Of a stretch of 64,000 nucleotides of DNA, positions 45,844 through 57,719 are shown piece after piece (position 1 is the first letter of the stretch; every line of letters begins with the position of its first letter). A program made the translations under genes and the position numbers. This DNA comes from Spisula solida (lineage: Eukaryota > Mollusca > Bivalvia > Venerida > Mactridae). The notes under the pieces were generated by a model. It saw nothing but the letters and a program-made list of their open reading frames with translations, ran no database searches and had not been told where the DNA came from. The stretch spans positions 19,282,533 through 19,346,532 of the forward strand of contig OX365960.1 of the NCBI GenBank assembly GCA_947247005.1, written 5' to 3'.

Positions 45844-48800
45844 TTTTATGCGGTAATATTTGGCCACATCATTTGTTTTAAATTGTCAATGTTATCTAAC
45901 CATTTTAGTAACGCGTTCTGAATGTGAGTCTTTAAACTCTTTTACTAGCCATGGGCTATTAGATATTATTCGTATATAATTCGCATTAAAATGTCTACGT
46001 TAAAGCAGGATGCGTGAGATAGCATCTCAACTGATTGTTATCCGATACATTAAAGTCAACCTCATGTTGTCATAATTTCAATATTGGTAAACCCTTTGTT
46101 TTTGAAGTAATTATGCAATAATGTTGTAGCCACGTTTTAATTGGCTTACAAATTATATAACATGACATTTGATTGGCTAAGAACGTTTTAAGTATTTTGT
46201 AACGTGTAATTTGATTGGTCAAAAGCTTTTAACATTTATTTTCTATGATTTGAAAATAATGTATATTAAGTAAGATTTGATTTAGACTGAATATACAAAA
46301 GAGTGATGATGTAGGACTAAGACAGTTATGATGTAGGTTTTAAAAAGTTAGCGAAAGTGGAGTTCCACTATGCTACGCTAATTTACGAACTTAGTGTGTT
46401 TAAAACCATATTTGTTAGTTGTTATTTACTTTGAGAAAGGACGAAAATAAAAATAGTAAAAACTGACTGTGGATTTGTCATAACTTATTTAGTTGAGACT
46501 TTGTTATCAGATTTGAAATTATACTGGAAAAACGCATTGGACTTACGACGTTAGCAGAGCTAAACTGACAGCTCACACACAACGCTGTTACATACGAGCT
46601 AATTCCCAAAACAACAGACATAACACTGTTGGTCTAACAACAAACTGGATATCAACGCCCAAAACACGGCATTACACTGGCGGAGAAGAGAGGGTAAAAT
46701 TTGCGGTACCTCACAGCATCACAGCCAAGCGAGTGAATTTCAACAAGCGAGTTACTACTACCATGTTAATTCTACCAAACGAATAATTACAGCCAAGCGA
46801 GTGAATTTCAACAAGCGAGTTACTACTACCAAGTGAATTTCAACCAGCGAATAATCTCAGCTAAGCGAATATCTACAAGTGAGTGAATTTCTAATACGCG
46901 AAATTCAACCAATGATAAATCCAGCTAAGTGAAATAGTGCAAAATAGTGGTTTTAAATAAGTATATCTAGTTAGATCAGTGATAGAATGCATCAACTCAG
47001 AAATTGGATGTTTTCAAATTCTACCAGAATGAACAACCGGCGGTATTCGTTGGATTTCCAACATCAAACCATATTGATTACAGGTTACGTATATCCATGG
47101 ACCCATTCTACGTTCGCCACACGGAAGGTGGAAATATGCGCTCTACAAAAACAGTAGACATTAAACTTTGGATGTGTAATTATCAGTGCACCTTCTGTGT
47201 CGATGAATTTGTACTTATTTTATGTAAATTTTGGTACTTTTATGATATTCACGTCACAGTTGAAAACTGTATTTATTATCATTGACAATGTTTTTAGTCT
47301 AACTTTATTATGCATTTGTATTAAAATGCGCGTAATTGTTTCCATACGTAAATCTTTCTAAACATGTGGTCGACGTAATAATGATGTCTAATTTTATTTT
47401 TACAAGATCAAATGAGCTTTCGGATTTCTAAGTATATGGTCATCTTAGACATGTTGCAGTTTAGCTAATATTTATGCGGAAATAGAGAAATATGTCAACT
47501 TTAATTTAAAAGTTTAGGCATAATCGGCAACACATGGCATTAAAATGTATGAGAGACATTTAATTAAGTATACATGTACAATATACAATGAGTTACATTA
47601 TTTCTAAGGGGTTATGAGTCAGCAATATTAAAAATAATTTATTAACTGTTTTAGGCGGTAATAATTATTTTGTTACTGGTAAAAATGGGTTAAAGCAGCA
47701 ATGTTCTTGGTTGTTAAGAGCTCACAAATACTTCTAAGTTTGTATGCATGTTACGTCCTTTCAAATATCGAGGACTTCTTGTATAAATAACACTTTGGAC
47801 CGCGGAATTAATATCATATGATAAATTAAGGAAATGCAGGCTCACTTAGCTCTATTTCAGTCAATCTATTTATTGTGCTACAGTAGCACTTAATATTGGT
47901 CATTGGTTATCCCAATACCATTACAGGTGTATATTTTTTGTGAGAAAGGTGTGAGTGTGTTATATAGTCTAACTATTAATGTGAGTAAGGTATTTTTTTA
48001 CAACTAGTACTGGTATATGTAGACTGCAATAGTTCGACATGTTGCTTCTATGGTAGATAAAAGTCAAATTCTTATATTTTAGTTGACTGGAGTAGACTGG
48101 TGATGTTTCTGCTTTCCATCGTTCTGTGTCTCCATACGGTATTTTGGAATCAACCTTAAGTGGGCTGCAGTTTAAGAACTTTATAGCTGTCTTTAATTCA
48201 CGGGATATATCCACGGGATATAATGCACTCAGCTATTGTGAGCGGGTAGCATAGGCATAAATTAATTAATTGTGCATTTACCAGAACATTGGGAAATGTA
48301 ATTATCTAGAATTACATAATATTGCTGAACTCAAAACCCTAGGGATGTGAACTGCATGTATAAAGAATGGAGTGTTGTCCGATATTAATCAGTTTATAAA
48401 AACAACAGGAGACAAGTAAACTAAATAATTGTCTGTCTTATTTACATGATTCTTGAAAAGATTTTACATTGCCACTTTGAATATGTTGGTAGCATTACTA
48501 ACTGAAAAGGTCCGAATGTTAGGACATGGTTCCAATGAACTGTTGAAATTTGGAAAACTTCAACACTTTCCGGTTTCAGCCTTGCTGAACACTATGTTTA
48601 TTAACTCTAACATTTGTGGAATAGGCACAATATATTCAATGGCTAATAGATAATGTGACCGTGTACATGACTTTATTTGTAAATGCATATTTTTTGTATA
48701 TTTAAGTACTGTTGATAAAATTGGATGACCACTTCATAGGAATGAAGTTAAATACGGGAGGGGAAACTTTTATGCGGTAATATTTGGCCACATCATTTGT

Positions 48801-49460
48801 TTTAAATTGTCAATGTTATCTAACCATTTTAGTAACGCGTTCTGAATGTGAGTCTTTAAACTCTTTTACTAGCCATGGGCTATTAGATATTATTCGTATA
48901 TAATTCGCATTAAAATGTCTACGTTAAAGCAGGATGCGTGAGATAGCATCTCAACTGATTGTTATCCGATACATTAAAGTCAACCTCATGTTGTCATAAT
49001 TTCAATATTGGTAAACCCTTTGTTTTTGAAGTAATTATGCAATAATGTTGTAGCCACGTTTTAATTGGCTTACAAATTATATAACATGACATTTGATTGG
49101 CTAAGAACGTTTTAAGTATTTTGTAACGTGTAATTTGATTGGTCAAAAGCTTTTAACATTTATTTTCTATGATTTGAAAATAATGTATATTAAGTAAGAT
49201 TTGATTTAGACTGAATATACAAAAGAGTGATGATGTAGGACTAAGACAGTTATGATGTAGGTTTTAAAAAGTTAGCGAAAGTGGAGTTCCACTATGCTAC
49301 GCTAATTTACGAACTTAGTGTGTTTAAAACCATATTTGTTAGTTGTTATTTACTTTGAGAAAGGACGAAAATAAAAATAGTAAAAACTGACTGTGGATTT
49401 GTCATAACTTATTTAGTTGAGACTTTGTTATCAGATTTGAAATTATACTGGAAAAACGCA
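45844..49460 (+). mobile_element. Non-autonomous LTR retrotransposon with two apparently identical 693-bp repeats
   Basis: Direct repeats 45844-46536 and 48768-49460 match over 693 bp by eye; TG..CA-bounded LTRs would be 45849-46536 and 48773-49460. A purine tract (CGGGAGGGGAAAC) lies just before the second repeat, and TTGGACTTACG follows the first, as a primer site would. Each repeat has three CCAAT-type boxes (ATTGGC/ATTGGT) near 46138-46220. The 2.2-kb interior has no gag, protease or reverse transcriptase; its longest ORF (47004-47285) is unrecognised. Sequence after the second repeat (AACACGGCATTACACT near 49520) resembles the interior start near 46660, so a second truncated unit may follow in tandem. 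No target duplication was found. It lies in intron 2 of the SOGA/MTCL gene. Confidence 0.82.
46718..46935 (+). repeat. Degenerate tandem repeat in the LTR element interior (AGCCAAGCGAGTGAATTTCA)
   Basis: AGCCAAGCGAGTGAATTTCA and CAAGCGAGTTACTACTACCA occur twice (46726 and 46792), followed by diverged AGCGAATA and AGTGAATT units. It lies just after the putative primer site, the leader position of the element. Confidence 0.75.
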
Positions 49461-50087
49461 CGGACCAACGGACGCCTAACATGAGCCAATTCCCACAAAC
49501 TGTATATCAACGCTAAAAACACGGCATTACACTTGGGTTGGATTTGTGACTCATGTATGACTGTGTATCATACCCCACCCATTAGAATAACAGACCAAAG
49601 CCCATAAACAGTAAAAATGGACCTGGAATGGTATTTATTTTATAGTGGTCTTTTTGGTGGTGGTCCTTAAGAAGTTATACGGTACCTTAAAGTTTAACGC
49701 CAGTTATAACATATTTATGATGTAAATAATGCTAACACAATGCCTAGCGCACATTGTGGTTTGGAAGGGTATTTTAATATTATAAATACGTATTTAGCAG
49801 TGCTCTAGGAGTCTTTGTTCGAAAATGACACCAAATTATACGAGTAACACGACTTTATATAATAATTATTATAACGACTGTAATATATAAATGCAAACGG
49901 TTGTTATATTCTACACGTGGTAGAAAATCTAGACATAGGGAAGTTCTGAATGCCTATCGTTAAACACAGTACACAGTACACATAAACACGTATCTTTATA
50001 CACAAGGCAAACTTCCAACATTTTATGAATTCCTTCATATCTGCGTAGATCATTGAAACTTTATCTTGATATTCTATGTTGTACGTT

Positions 50088-50324
50088 TACTGTAAAGTCA
50101 TACATTTTCGCGAGTTTTAATTTTTGCTATATTCGCTATTTCGACAAATTCGCAAATAAATTCATGATTCTCGTGGATTTCAACAATCGCAATAAAACGT
50201 TTAAATGTTTGTTCTGTACTGTAGTTTAAAAGTTGCGAGCATTTAACCTCGCTAACTACAAAATGTACTTCAGAAAACAAATTATCTATTCGTTTTACGC
50301 GCGAAAATACAAAATGTATATGAT
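50088..50324. mobile_element. Degenerate MITE of the TTTCGCGA family, copy 2
   Basis: It begins TACTGTAAAGTCATACATTT, followed by TTCGCGAG, and contains ATTCGCAAAT and ACGCGCGAAAAT. Compared with 23795-23961 it is longer and less symmetrical; the right boundary is approximate. Confidence 0.5.
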
Positions 50325-50516
50325 TTAACTGTGTTTTTCAGTGCTTTGATTATGTTACGTTTTATTTTTACCTGGTAATATTAATTGATAATTACTTATA
50401 ATGATGTTACTGTTTGTATAAGTCTGAGTGCCTTGAGCGAGAGAGCATCTATGTTCAAGTATATGGTATGACAAGCGTACGAATCAAACCAACGGTCTCT
50501 TGCAGATTCAAACCGG

Positions 50517-50610
50517 CCACGATAACCTAGTGGTAGAGCGTCCGCTTCGAGTTCCGGTTTTCCGCGGTTCGATTCGCGGCCGTGTCACACTAAAACGGTA
50601 TCAATAATTA
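50517..50610 (+). repeat. tRNA-derived SINE head
   Basis: CCACGATAACCTAGTGGTAG has a good A-box (TAACCTAGTGG), and GGTTCGATTCG is a good B-box, followed by GTGTCACACTAAAACGG. It is the best-preserved SINE promoter in the window. The flanking sequence is not tRNA-like enough for a tRNA gene. Confidence 0.65.
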
Positions 50611-50629
50611 TATTGCTACATACCTACAT

Positions 50630-50755
50630 ATCTAACGAATCGGACCGAACGAACGATCGAAAGAACACATGCGAACGGAACATAACGAATTGTAACGAGC
50701 GAACCTGAATAAACGAACCGGAACGAACGAACGTTCAAAACCGAAACGAACGAAC
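50630..50755 (+). repeat. ACGA/GAAC-rich simple repeat
   Basis: AACGAACGA, CGGAACGAACGAACG and related runs show an interrupted tetranucleotide array directly after the SINE. The minus-strand ORF through it (50616-50834) is an artefact. Confidence 0.7.
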
Positions 50756-51785
50756 TGCCTATAGTTGCCAGTGCCGATGTGTTTTTCACAGACAACGTTC
50801 TGATATCTCTAAGGAATGAGAATTCAAACTCCATCGTTCACATGTAACTGTTGTATATGTAGTCAGGTATTTGGCACACCTATCCAGTACCTTTCATCTT
50901 CCTGATAGTGATAGGTTTGAACTGAGACTTCCAAGTCATGTTAAACAGATGTTTACATACCACGTGTACACTAGACTATACATTCCGTTAATAAACGGTA
51001 GCCATTACATACATTGTCTAATTACTTTTCCTCATGTACTCTGTGTAGGTTGTTCACAGTGTATAAATGAGTCAACTTCCAGTTATCGCAATAATGAGTA
51101 CACGTTGAATTATAGAGTCTTGCAATAATGAGTACAGTGATAGGAAATCACCGGACGTTTCAATCACAATAAATCATACAAGTTGAATTGTATGGTATCA
51201 CAATAAGTCGTACAATGATTTGGTTTATACGTGGTGTTGTTGGAACCGGTTGTTGCCTGAACTCGCTACTCTACATGTACTGTCAGATCTCGATACAACA
51301 ACGCTGTTTGTTTCCAAGAAAAATGTCGTTATAACGAATATGTCGGTATACTGAATTGATACAAAGAGCATTTTAATACTTTTGTCCCCAAATTTGATGT
51401 CAGTTAAATGAATTTGTCAGTATATCGGGTGTCGTTATATCGAGATCTGACTGGACTATATTCGCACAGTCATTACGTATATAAACCACATTTGACGGAA
51501 TGGCACTGAAAGACTTCCGTACATTTTAGCCTAATTTTCGTGAAAACCTGACCGTTCTAATGATTTGAAAATAAAGGATATATAGTCCATACATAATACA
51601 TTATTGGAATACCTGGGGTAAATCGAACTAAATTCTGCTTCTCGGCTATTTCGAATAATCGATGGTTCGACTGTACATACCGACACCATTTGGTTTCGAT
51701 CATGATTACGCGTCTCTACGAGTCGATCTTACATATGTGATATAATTAACTATGCTCTAGATGCGTACAACCTAGTACTTAGAGG

Positions 51786-51922
51786 TTAATACACGACACA
51801 GCCGGGCAGGGAGGTGATAATCCGCCCGGAAAATTAATAATCACCCCGAGGGCTTCAGCCCGAGGGTGATTATTCATTCCGGGCGGATTATCACCTCACG
51901 GCCAGGCTCTGAAGTGTATTAA
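51786..51922. mobile_element. Hairpin MITE of about 137 bp
   Basis: The outer ends TTAATACAC and GTGTATTAA face each other. Inside, a perfect 20-bp stem (51811-51830 and 51878-51897) encloses another stem, AATAATCACC..GGTGATTATT, around CGAGGGCTTCAGCCCGAG. Almost the whole element is self-complementary. Confidence 0.85.
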
Positions 51923-52469
51923 AGTCTTTAATACAATTGTTCATCTACGGAGAACAAATAAAGTAAATATTACTGATGTAGATAAACAAGTCATGTACAC
52001 TAAGGATGTGACCAATAAAATGCGCTAAGAGTAAATAAAATTGGCAAAGAAATCTTGCATATAAGCAACGTAACGTCATTTTGGCTCCAACGTGACGTCA
52101 TGTTTACATAGATAACGTAACGTGCGTCCGTTCACCGGTCCGATTATGATTATGAGATTGCGGACCGGGCGGATAGGCGATAATCAACCACGTGATGGCC
52201 AAAATCAGCCGCAAATAGGCTCATTTTTGTTACTATATATAGTAACAAGTGTATTAACGAATATTACCTCCCCCCTCCCGAATATAATAATATCTGTAAT
52301 TACCAGCGCATGCGATTCGTTAATATACTGTTAGTTTTATGTAATTAACCGCTCCATAGATAATTAGTTAATAGAAACGTCGAGTTAATAAGGAGTAACT
52401 GCAAGAACTGTTAGTGATACAGTAAACCATTTAATATTCGCGTGATCTTTATTTTCGCGAATTTATTAA

Positions 52470-52618
52470 TACGCGGTCGAAGGTTAATGTGTTATGAAAA
52501 TATATTTACGCGCGGATTTATGAATTCGCAGTCGAAGGTTATTTTGTTATGAAAATATATTTACGCGGATTTATGAATTCGCAGTCGAAGGTTATTGTGT
52601 TATGAAAATATATTTACG
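52470..52618 (+). repeat. Three copies of a ~55-bp repeat
   Basis: The landmarks GTCGAAGGTTA and GTTATGAAAATATATTTACG recur three times, with ATGAATTCGCA before two of them. It may derive from the TTTCGCGA MITE family, since TTTTCGCGAATT lies just upstream near 52450. Confidence 0.8.
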
Positions 52619-53172
52619 CCAATCTGATTAAAATCATATCCCTAACGCTGCTACCGGTAAGGAAGATAACGTCCTTTAGTCAGATTGTATTTACGCTGAT
52701 TTATGAGTTCGCGAGAAACTCTATTTGAGAATAATAATGAAAATAAAAAACACCGCGAATATTATCCGACGTACAGAATGGTATATGATTTACTGGTGTC
52801 CATTAGCGTTTATGATTGCGCTGATAGAGATATAGATAATTATATGAAAATACGTTGCACTTTATATCAAGATTCACACGAATATACAAATTGTGAACAT
52901 CTTTAGTGCGAATGATATTTAATATTGTAAAACCTCGAGTGACTATAATCCAGTTAGGATCTGGTGACAGTGACGTAGCCGTTTATGTATACACAGAAGA
53001 TTACAACCATTGTTTGAATAGGTAGTGCGAATAAATTATGTTATAGATGTACAACGACCTTCGAAATATGACCTTTGGACTAGTCCATTTGCTAAGGTTG
53101 AAACGATATTTACCGTTATTTTTCTGATATATTATCGACAAATATAAGAAAACTCACGTTAACTGTCAAGTT

Positions 53173-53270
53173 GACACCGTGGCCTAGTGGTTAACATGGT
53201 CTATACATAAAAAAACTTTACATATTTTATTATTATATGGGTCGTGGGTTCGAATCCGCTGCTATACATT
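53173..53270 (+). repeat. tRNA-like SINE head with intact A and B boxes
   Basis: A-box TGGCCTAGTGG (about 53180) and perfect B-box GGTTCGAATCC (about 53248) are separated by about 58 bp with an AT-rich insert. A cloverleaf with matching acceptor arms is not apparent, so a tRNA gene is unlikely; a polymerase III-type SINE or tRNA pseudogene fits better. Confidence 0.5.
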
Positions 53271-54311
53271 TTTTAAAAATATAATACAGTAATAAATGTT
53301 TATTTCATATTACATTGTACTTTGTTAATGATAAAAATATTTTTTATGTTTAGTAAACACTCGGTTTGTTTCAATTATATTAATTTTCGTCCGCCCTGGA
53401 TACATTTTAACATTGCTCGGATGACAATCGGGTTGAATTACAAAGTATTTTAATCATTAATTTATATTATTATAGGTATCATTAGAAGTCATTTACACAT
53501 AAGTTAAACATTTGTTATAATCAGTAGAGTATACGTCTGAATCAAAGCTTGTTGTTTTATGTCATCGCCAGCGTTCCTGTATACACCTAAAACAATAATA
53601 TGATTCCTTATTCAAACTTATATTCAACGAATGAATAACCTATGTGTAAACAATATACACATGCGTGTGACCGTCTGTGCCCTGAACTTATGCACACCGG
53701 CATAGCAATAGTCTAACGTTGCCCAATAGTATACAAAACTTGTAAGAGTAAGTATTGCAACGATTGTCTACACTTTTCTAAGCCGGTATCTTCGTACGAC
53801 AGCAAAAAAATACCGCTAACGTATAAAGTTTTCAAACGCTCGACACTATATTTTGTTGTCCGATGATACGTTGTAGTTTGACGTGACCCTTAAATTCACT
53901 AAATCTAAAACAAAATGTCTATCCAGTTATCTAAAAAATGCCATAGTATGCGTGCACGCACCAAAATGATTGTATAAATACTAAAGTGACTTTAAATGGC
54001 TTATTTCAAAGCTTTAAATATTATGATAATGCCTTTCCATTAGAAAACACACTTTTCAAAAGTGCGAATTATTCACCATCATAATAATCATTGATTAACA
54101 TCAAATTAAATCGTTCCGCTCTTTCTTTAAATACCAATTTCGAATTTTCAGAGGGTCTATTTATATATTCCTCTCAGCAAATAAACTATTCGTATCACCC
54201 CCAAAATAAAACCATAGATCACTTTAGCAACAAGCAACAAGCAACCAGTTACACGTGTATAAGATGCTTCCTTGTCTTGTATGTTGCTAATGGTTTGCGT
54301 ATCAGATAAAC

Positions 54312-54512
54312 TAGGCCTAAAACAAAATAGTGTTTGTTTTCCATTTAGCGGTACATGACAGTTAGGTAGGCAGGTAGGAAAATACGAAGGAATATTGTTC
54401 AAACAGTTTTCGCCCACCACACCGCCGCAATAACATCTTTCTGACTACTCTTTTCGAGAATGGACTTGAAGGTAGCGGGATGGGGAACAAACACTATTTC
54501 AATTATGTCTTA
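54312..54512. mobile_element. Short TIR element of the TAAGGCCT family
   Basis: TAGGCCTAAAACAAAATAGT and GTTTGTTTTCC at the left face GGGGAACAAACACTATTT at the right. It is a deleted relative of 32766-33497. Confidence 0.6.
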
Positions 54513-55099
54513 TATACCATCAGAGGAATGATACTCATTGAAGATTTATTTCACGATAATTATGACTTTACTGCTAATAGAAAATATACATCAGACACGA
54601 GTGTTCGTAGTACAGTCATATTGCGTATTTATTTCGTATAACTTTTTATGTTACCTTGTAGCCTACCTGGGTAACTGTCAATGTGGTCAGTGCTATTTTG
54701 CGTCATATTTTCTGTCGTATTTTGCGAAATTGGTGAAAAGATATGAACATTGAGTGCATATGACGTCATTATTGTCATATAATACTGCCAAGTATATATA
54801 TATGTAGAGTTAGGTTAGCTTTATGCGAATATCAAAACCAAATATACGATAAATAAATATCGTTTATCTAATAAATATCGAGAATTGGACCATTTTGCAG
54901 TATACTAAAAAGTTTCACCGGTAACCTATAACAGGGACATGTTTTTAATGGATCACCCTGTACCTGGTTACAACCATATGTCTTATATCACGGTTGGTAC
55001 AATGCTTCACAGAGCACCACAAGATATGATAGTACGAACATATGCTGTCTGAAATAACTCTCCTATACTTCTCCGTGATAAACATTTCGATTTGTTATA

Positions 55100-55320
55100 C
55101 AATGCTATAACATCAGACATTTTCGCGAGAGATAAATTTTCGCTATATTCGCGAATTCGAAAAGTTCGCGAAAATTGGTGCTAGTGAATTTAAATATAAG
55201 CCGTTAAACACAGAATGTATAGATGTTTCATAAGTTCAAAAAGCATTTAACGCCGCGTATTACTTCACAATCAAAATATCGCGAAATTTTGACGTCGCGA
55301 AAATATATGTTTATACAGTA
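55100..55320. mobile_element. MITE of the TTTCGCGA family, copy 3
   Basis: TTTTCGCGAGAG near the left and ATCGCGAAATTTTGACGTCG near the right, ending TTTATACAGTA. Internal TTCGCG motifs in both orientations match the copy at 23795. The left boundary is approximate. Confidence 0.55.
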
Positions 55321-55888
55321 GGTATTCAAGCGTTTACGTAAGTCACGTGTATATGACGTAACCGCTATTATCACATCAGACTCTACCCTATAGTCTGGTT
55401 AATACCATGTTGCTATTTGTGAAAAACAAACCATTGACTATATCTCATTAAGCCTGTTTTATACCATAATTGCAATAATTATTCGTAGGAATACTTTTTA
55501 TTAGACATTATCTGGTATTGAACTATGTTTGGTTAATATATGTACTTTATCTTGGCATTCAGATTCATATTCCTATAAAACATTGTGAGAAATAGTCCAG
55601 TTTCTTTTGGTTTACGAAACCAAAATACCGGAAGTGCTCAACTAACAAGTCACTGAAAATACAGCCAACGACATAAAAAACAATTCAGGGTTGCGGCAAA
55701 TTTGACAGTAGCTCGTGATTCCTAGATACAATTTTTAGGCAAAATCGAAATATTATGACCAATTCGATAATAACTACATTTTTAAAGGAGGACCAAATAC
55801 CTCAATAGTTAACTGTGATAAAACCTGGACTAAAATTAGGTATTGATGTCAATCAAGGTATTCAACATGGTGATAAATTGTGCCATCC

Positions 55889-55955
55889 TCGATAGCCTAG
55901 TGGTTGAGCATCCGCTTTGAGTATCTCAGATACCAACGACGAAAAGAAATGGCTG
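55889..55955 (+). repeat. Truncated tRNA-derived SINE
   Basis: CCTCGATAGCCTAGTGGTTG carries the A-box and first arm as at 33819. The B-box portion is missing, and the sequence jumps to ACCAACGACGAAAAGAAATG, equivalent to the SINE body at 33893. Confidence 0.6.
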
Positions 55956-56637
55956 TTTTCTTGGAGATTAGGTAGCATATACAAAAATGTCCAAAACTAC
56001 AGAAATAAAGTGAATTTTAAATAATCCCATTTTTAAAGTATAAAAAGTTATTCCTTGTAAATTTATGTAACTGAAAACGATATAAAAACACGTTTTTATC
56101 GTAGTACAAGCATAGCGAATTTCAAGTAGATTGAATAATAAATAAAAAATTATATTAGCTTTTTTCTTGCATATACATAAATGTCCCTTAACCGCACATT
56201 ATGACGTCGGTGGTTATTCGGGCCATAGTTTTCTTGTACATTTACTCGTATTATTTCTCGAGTAAGAAAAAAATCACGATAAAAACCGCATAACATATTG
56301 TGTGCCCTGTATATATTTATAACAAATCAGCACTTAATATTTTACTTTAATGTGGATCCTTATCCTTCGCATTTAGTACTGACGCTGACGTTTGTTAACA
56401 AAACGTTGTTTGACGTCGAAAGCGTTACACTTGTGTGCCTCACCTTTTGACGTTACGTCTACTAATTCCCTTGTTAGACGCACATCATAAAAGGGAATCC
56501 GGCTTCTTTTCTACCATACCCTGGATAACATTAGACATGAGGTGTTGATACTGAACAATACTTGTTTCACAATTAACCTAGATTAAATGAATTAATTAGT
56601 ATGAATTAATTAGAATGAATTAATTGTGTCATTTCAG

Positions 56638-56694
56638 GTTGTGGAATTAAGGCAAGAGTTGCGGATTCGTGAGGAACCTGGCGAACCGAGAAAG
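56638..56694 (+). CDS. MTCL1: SOGA/MTCL-family gene, third exon (residues 1540-1558); gene continues
   Basis: The acceptor CATTTCAG ends at 56637. The 57-nt exon is phase 0 at both ends and is followed by GTAATT. It encodes VVELRQELRIREEPGEPRK, which continues the heptads of the preceding exon (LRDK then VVELRQEL). Intron 2 before it spans 12.7 kb and is full of mobile elements. No later exon was recognised before the end of the window, so the remaining coiled coil and C-terminus should lie beyond it, or in exons too short to see. Confidence 0.72.
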
Positions 56695-57600
56695 GTAATT
56701 ATATCAATACAAGAGCGATAACTCTAACCCCTGTTGTGACTTAAACAATTCTAGAACACAAACACTATTTCCCTGTTCGTATGATTAGAGCTTTTAAATT
56801 ACTAAAATCAAATAGTTGATAATAGCAAATAGTCACTCTTTCCCTGTTCGTATTCATGAATACCGGTAGAGCTTTTAAAATTACTAAGATCATGTCTCAA
56901 TAATACTGGATAATATTATATTCACAATAGCAAATTTATCATTTTTGTTTCCCAAATCGACCTAAAATAAATCAGAAGCTTCCTATGCTACGACAACAAC
57001 GGCTTTATTCACTCAAATTCGAAGACTGACTGGAACTCAGACTTCTACTAAAAATACCGGGCTTAAATTTGTAATATGACGTCATAATTATGACGTTCTA
57101 GTTTGAGTTTGTGATTTTCAAATTTTCAATTTTTCAATTTTTCAAAGCATATAATCTACCACTTTAAGAAATAATGAAATACTACATGAACAATAAATCA
57201 GTGGATTGCTTATTCATTCACTCGACAGCACAACAGAAAGTTATATTTCGCACTTGCTTCGTAACAAATCCCCTGTGTGCTGTATTGGGTGACATATATG
57301 ATTTGGAAAAGAATGTTGTGACGCAGTCTCTTGAAGTATCTTAATCAAATAATAACACGAACATATATTGTACACGTATTGTATATCATTATATATTGGT
57401 GTTAATAAAATGAATAACTTTTGGTATTGAACGATCTCTGTGAGCAACCTACGCGAAAAGCCTCTTGACGTTCGGAGCTGAATTTGAAACAAAAGGCCCC
57501 AACTAAGATAATGCATCACCTCCATGTATGTTTGCTTCTTACTTTCTTAGTATGAGGATTATTTCATAAATTAGCTCGTAATATAGAGGATCTTGCATGA

Positions 57601-57718
57601 GTGCTCATTACATACGAGTTTTATTAAACGAGTGGACAAAATGATATGACACGAGGCTTTGCCGAGTGTCATATTGTTTTTGTCGACGAGTTTAATAAAA
57701 CTCGTATGTAATGAGCAC
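57601..57718. repeat. Long hairpin with perfect 29-bp arms
   Basis: The arms 57601-57629 and 57690-57718 are exact reverse complements (start GTGCTCATTACATACGAG). An inner stem ATGATATGACAC/GTGTCATATTGT closes on GAGGCTTTGCCGA. A wider inverted pair, TTTATCACATAACC (57735) and GGTCATGTGATAAAT (57981), lies outside, so the hairpin may sit beside another MITE. Confidence 0.85.
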
Positions 57719-57719
57719 G

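Noticed and set aside
53173..53270. Possible tRNA gene with intron
   Set aside because: The A and B boxes are good, but the acceptor and anticodon arms do not pair convincingly and an AT-rich insert disrupts the body. A SINE or tRNA pseudogene fits better.
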